The notes under the pieces: generated by a model | Told to the model about the DNA's origin: nothing | What the model saw: only the letters and a program-made list of their open reading frames with translations | Database searches by the model: none | Part shown: positions 62,496-64,000 of the stretch, in pieces | Numbering within the stretch: position 1 is the stretch's first letter | Layout: each line of letters begins with the position of its first letter | Position numbers and translations under genes: made by a program | Assembly: GCA_000310025.1 (NCBI GenBank) | Contig: FN649728.1 | Location: 4,139,077-4,203,076, forward strand | Reading direction: 5' to 3' | Length of the DNA stretch: 64,000 nt | Source of the DNA: Ectocarpus siliculosus | Lineage: Eukaryota > Sar > Phaeophyceae > Ectocarpales > Ectocarpaceae

Positions 62496-63860
62496 CTACA
62501 TGTGCGCCCGCACCCAGGTGAAGCACCTGCTGAATAGCTTTACGTCCAACTGTTGGAATGTCTGCCATCCCATGGGCGTCTTCGGCACAGACGACGGGTG
62601 CAAGTTTCTCGAAGGGCGGCCTAGGGCAGCGTTCATTGTAGCAGGCCATGCCCACGACCTAGCACGGAACGCTGGTCCCTTCAGCAGCAATGCTCGAACG
62701 GCCGCCTCCACGCTTCCGTTCCTCTCGTGATGATACACTCCGATCGCGTCTTCGGCGACCTTACCCTGATAATCGGCTTTTCCCGCGAGTGCACCAGCCG
62801 AGAGAAGAACACGAATGGCAGGGATGGCGCAATACTTGGCAGCGGTGTGGAGCAGTGGACAGCCGAACGCGATCGCCATGATAGCGTGGGTGCTAGGAAA
62901 ATCGCGGGCGGGGGCCAGACCCACGTCTACCGTCTCGTGTGAACAGTACACAAACTGGTTCGCCCAAACCTCTTGTTTCTCGTCTCCTTCCACGTTCAAC
63001 AGAATCGTAAGCATATCAATATGCCCGTACTGCACCGACGTACGCATTGCGTCAGCGATAGCTGGTTTCCCGCCAACGGCTTCGAATCCGTTTTTGAGCA
63101 AGAACCGCACCGAGCTCCCCTTGCCGAGCTTGGCGGCCGCGTTAAGAGAGTTCATGCCCTTCTCCGCCCACGCCGACAAATCACTTGCCCCCGCAGATAG
63201 GAGGAGCGACATCGTGCTCTCTCGACACCATTCCGCAGCTGCTGCAAGTGGTGTAAAGCCCTTGTGAGTGGCATGATTCAGTGTCGATGGTGCCTTGGAA
63301 AGAAGCAGTTCAACAACCTGGGTCTCACAGTGAGATGCGGCAAAGTGAATGGCAAGGAGGCCAGTCCCATCTTCGAGTTCCACATCCGCGCCAGCCTTCA
63401 GCAGCGAGTTCAACATCTCCGCCTGGTTTGGCGTTGATGGCCTGCAACAGCGTACTCCCTGACACGCCATCATCACCGGAGTAACCCCCCTGGTGTCGGA
63501 TGAGTTTGGGTTTGCCCCTAGTTGGAGCAAGACCAGCATGGCCCGCACTTTGCCAAGGATTGCCGCGATGTGCAAGGCCGTGAAACCGTTCAAGTAGGGC
63601 CAGTTCGGATTCGTTTCGCAGCAGTATCCATCACTCTTGACCCGAGAAGTGCATGTAGCTTCTATCTCTGCCCCGCTTCTGACAAGGGCCTTGATGATGT
63701 GGACGTGACCGTGAGCAGCAGCGACCGCCATGGGGTGGATATTTTCTTCTCGTGATGCGCGCAGGCTTGCTCCTGCTGCCAGCATTCGTGTAACATCTTT
63801 CAGGCGTCCATGGACTAGCGCATTCATCAGCTGCCCCGATTTCCTCGCTTCACGATTCAT
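62496..63860 (-). CDS. Ankyrin-repeat protein, single exon, 454 residues
   Basis: One uninterrupted frame runs from ATG at 63860 to the stop at 62496, with no intron, unlike every other gene here. About eight ankyrin repeats cover residues 10-370. Typical cores are MAVAAAHGHVHIIKALVRSG, FTALHIAAILGK, LLQLGANPN, LLKAGADVELEDG, IHFAASHCETQVVELLL, FTPLAAAAEW and LLHTAAKYCAIPAIRVLLSAG. The last 80 residues have no recognised domain. There is no signal peptide or membrane segment. Ankyrin stacks bind other proteins; the partner cannot be told from sequence. Lack of introns suggests origin by retroposition or a lineage-specific expanded family. An upstream exon is possible because the 140 bases to the window edge were not informative. 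Confidence 0.85.
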   Translation of the reverse strand: MNREARKSGQLMNALVHGRLKDVTRMLAAGASLRASREENIHPMAVAAAHGHVHIIKALVRSGAEIEATCTSRVKSDGYCCETNPNWPYLNGFTALHIAAILGKVRAMLVLLQLGANPNSSDTRGVTPVMMACQGVRCCRPSTPNQAEMLNSLLKAGADVELEDGTGLLAIHFAASHCETQVVELLLSKAPSTLNHATHKGFTPLAAAAEWCRESTMSLLLSAGASDLSAWAEKGMNSLNAAAKLGKGSSVRFLLKNGFEAVGGKPAIADAMRTSVQYGHIDMLTILLNVEGDEKQEVWANQFVYCSHETVDVGLAPARDFPSTHAIMAIAFGCPLLHTAAKYCAIPAIRVLLSAGALAGKADYQGKVAEDAIGVYHHERNGSVEAAVRALLLKGPAFRARSWAWPATMNAALGRPSRNLHPSSVPKTPMGWQTFQQLDVKLFSRCFTWVRAHM

Positions 63861-64000
63861 TATTCGGCTAATGTTGGCGTTGATGTCCGGGATCAGGCTC
63901 GCGGTTGTGGGCGCCTCGTTGTGTGTCGTGCGCTAGAGGCGCTCCTGGGGATTTCCGCCTCGATGAGAAAGGCGGCGTAATTGGTCGGGGGTTTCACCTT

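Noticed and set aside
1-64000. Bacterial-style systems (operons, CRISPR arrays, phage or defence islands)
   Set aside because: Genes are spliced, there are no ribosome-binding-site-led operons and no regularly spaced identical repeats; the duplicated blocks at 54.7-59.5 kb are long, degenerate and not spacer-separated.

Overview
The window looks like nuclear DNA of a stramenopile, most likely a brown alga of the Ectocarpus type. This is inferred from moderately GC-rich sequence, many short coding exons (about 60-340 bp) separated by introns of several hundred bases, two runs of N typical of a draft scaffold, flagellar-type genes, and genes that alternate strictly between strands. No bacterial, organellar or CRISPR features were seen. 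Exons were joined by hand from splice consensus, reading phase and remembered protein-family conservation. Nothing was aligned by software.
Layout, left to right: (1) 0.1-2.2 kb, minus, LRRC56/ODA8-type leucine-rich-repeat protein; (2) 3.6-8.0 kb, plus, coiled-coil protein; (3) 9.6-21.1 kb, minus, 17-exon coiled-coil protein; (4) 21.4-24.5 kb, plus, EMC8/9 of the ER membrane complex, sharing a 264-bp divergent promoter with gene 3; (5) 26.6-31.7 kb, minus, CCCH zinc fingers followed by an FtsJ/RlmM-like methyltransferase domain; (6) 34.0-37.2 kb, plus, ASH2L-type SPRY protein of COMPASS/SET1 histone methyltransferase complexes; (7) 38.1-39.6 kb, minus, fragment of an actin-related protein; (8) 43.2-54.2 kb, plus, COG2 of the Golgi tethering complex; (9) 62.5-63.9 kb, minus, single-exon ankyrin-repeat protein. 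All nine consecutive genes change strand.
Between COG2 and the ankyrin gene lie about 8 kb of degenerate tandem duplications, a 547-N gap and simple repeats. A 598-bp Stowaway-like (Tc1/mariner-type) element with perfect 19-bp terminal inverted repeats and TA flanks sits at 40.3-40.9 kb. A short dispersed tRNA-like (SINE-type) repeat occurs at least three times between 37.4 and 49.2 kb.
Functionally the window mixes housekeeping trafficking and ER genes (COG2, EMC8), chromatin genes (ASH2L, perhaps the actin-related protein), RNA modification (the methyltransferase) and a left-hand group of ciliary or coiled-coil genes that may be co-expressed in flagellated zoids. Points worth checking are the zinc-finger/FtsJ architecture, five phase-supported GC-AG introns among about 58, and apparent frameshifts in COG2 and the actin-related gene.
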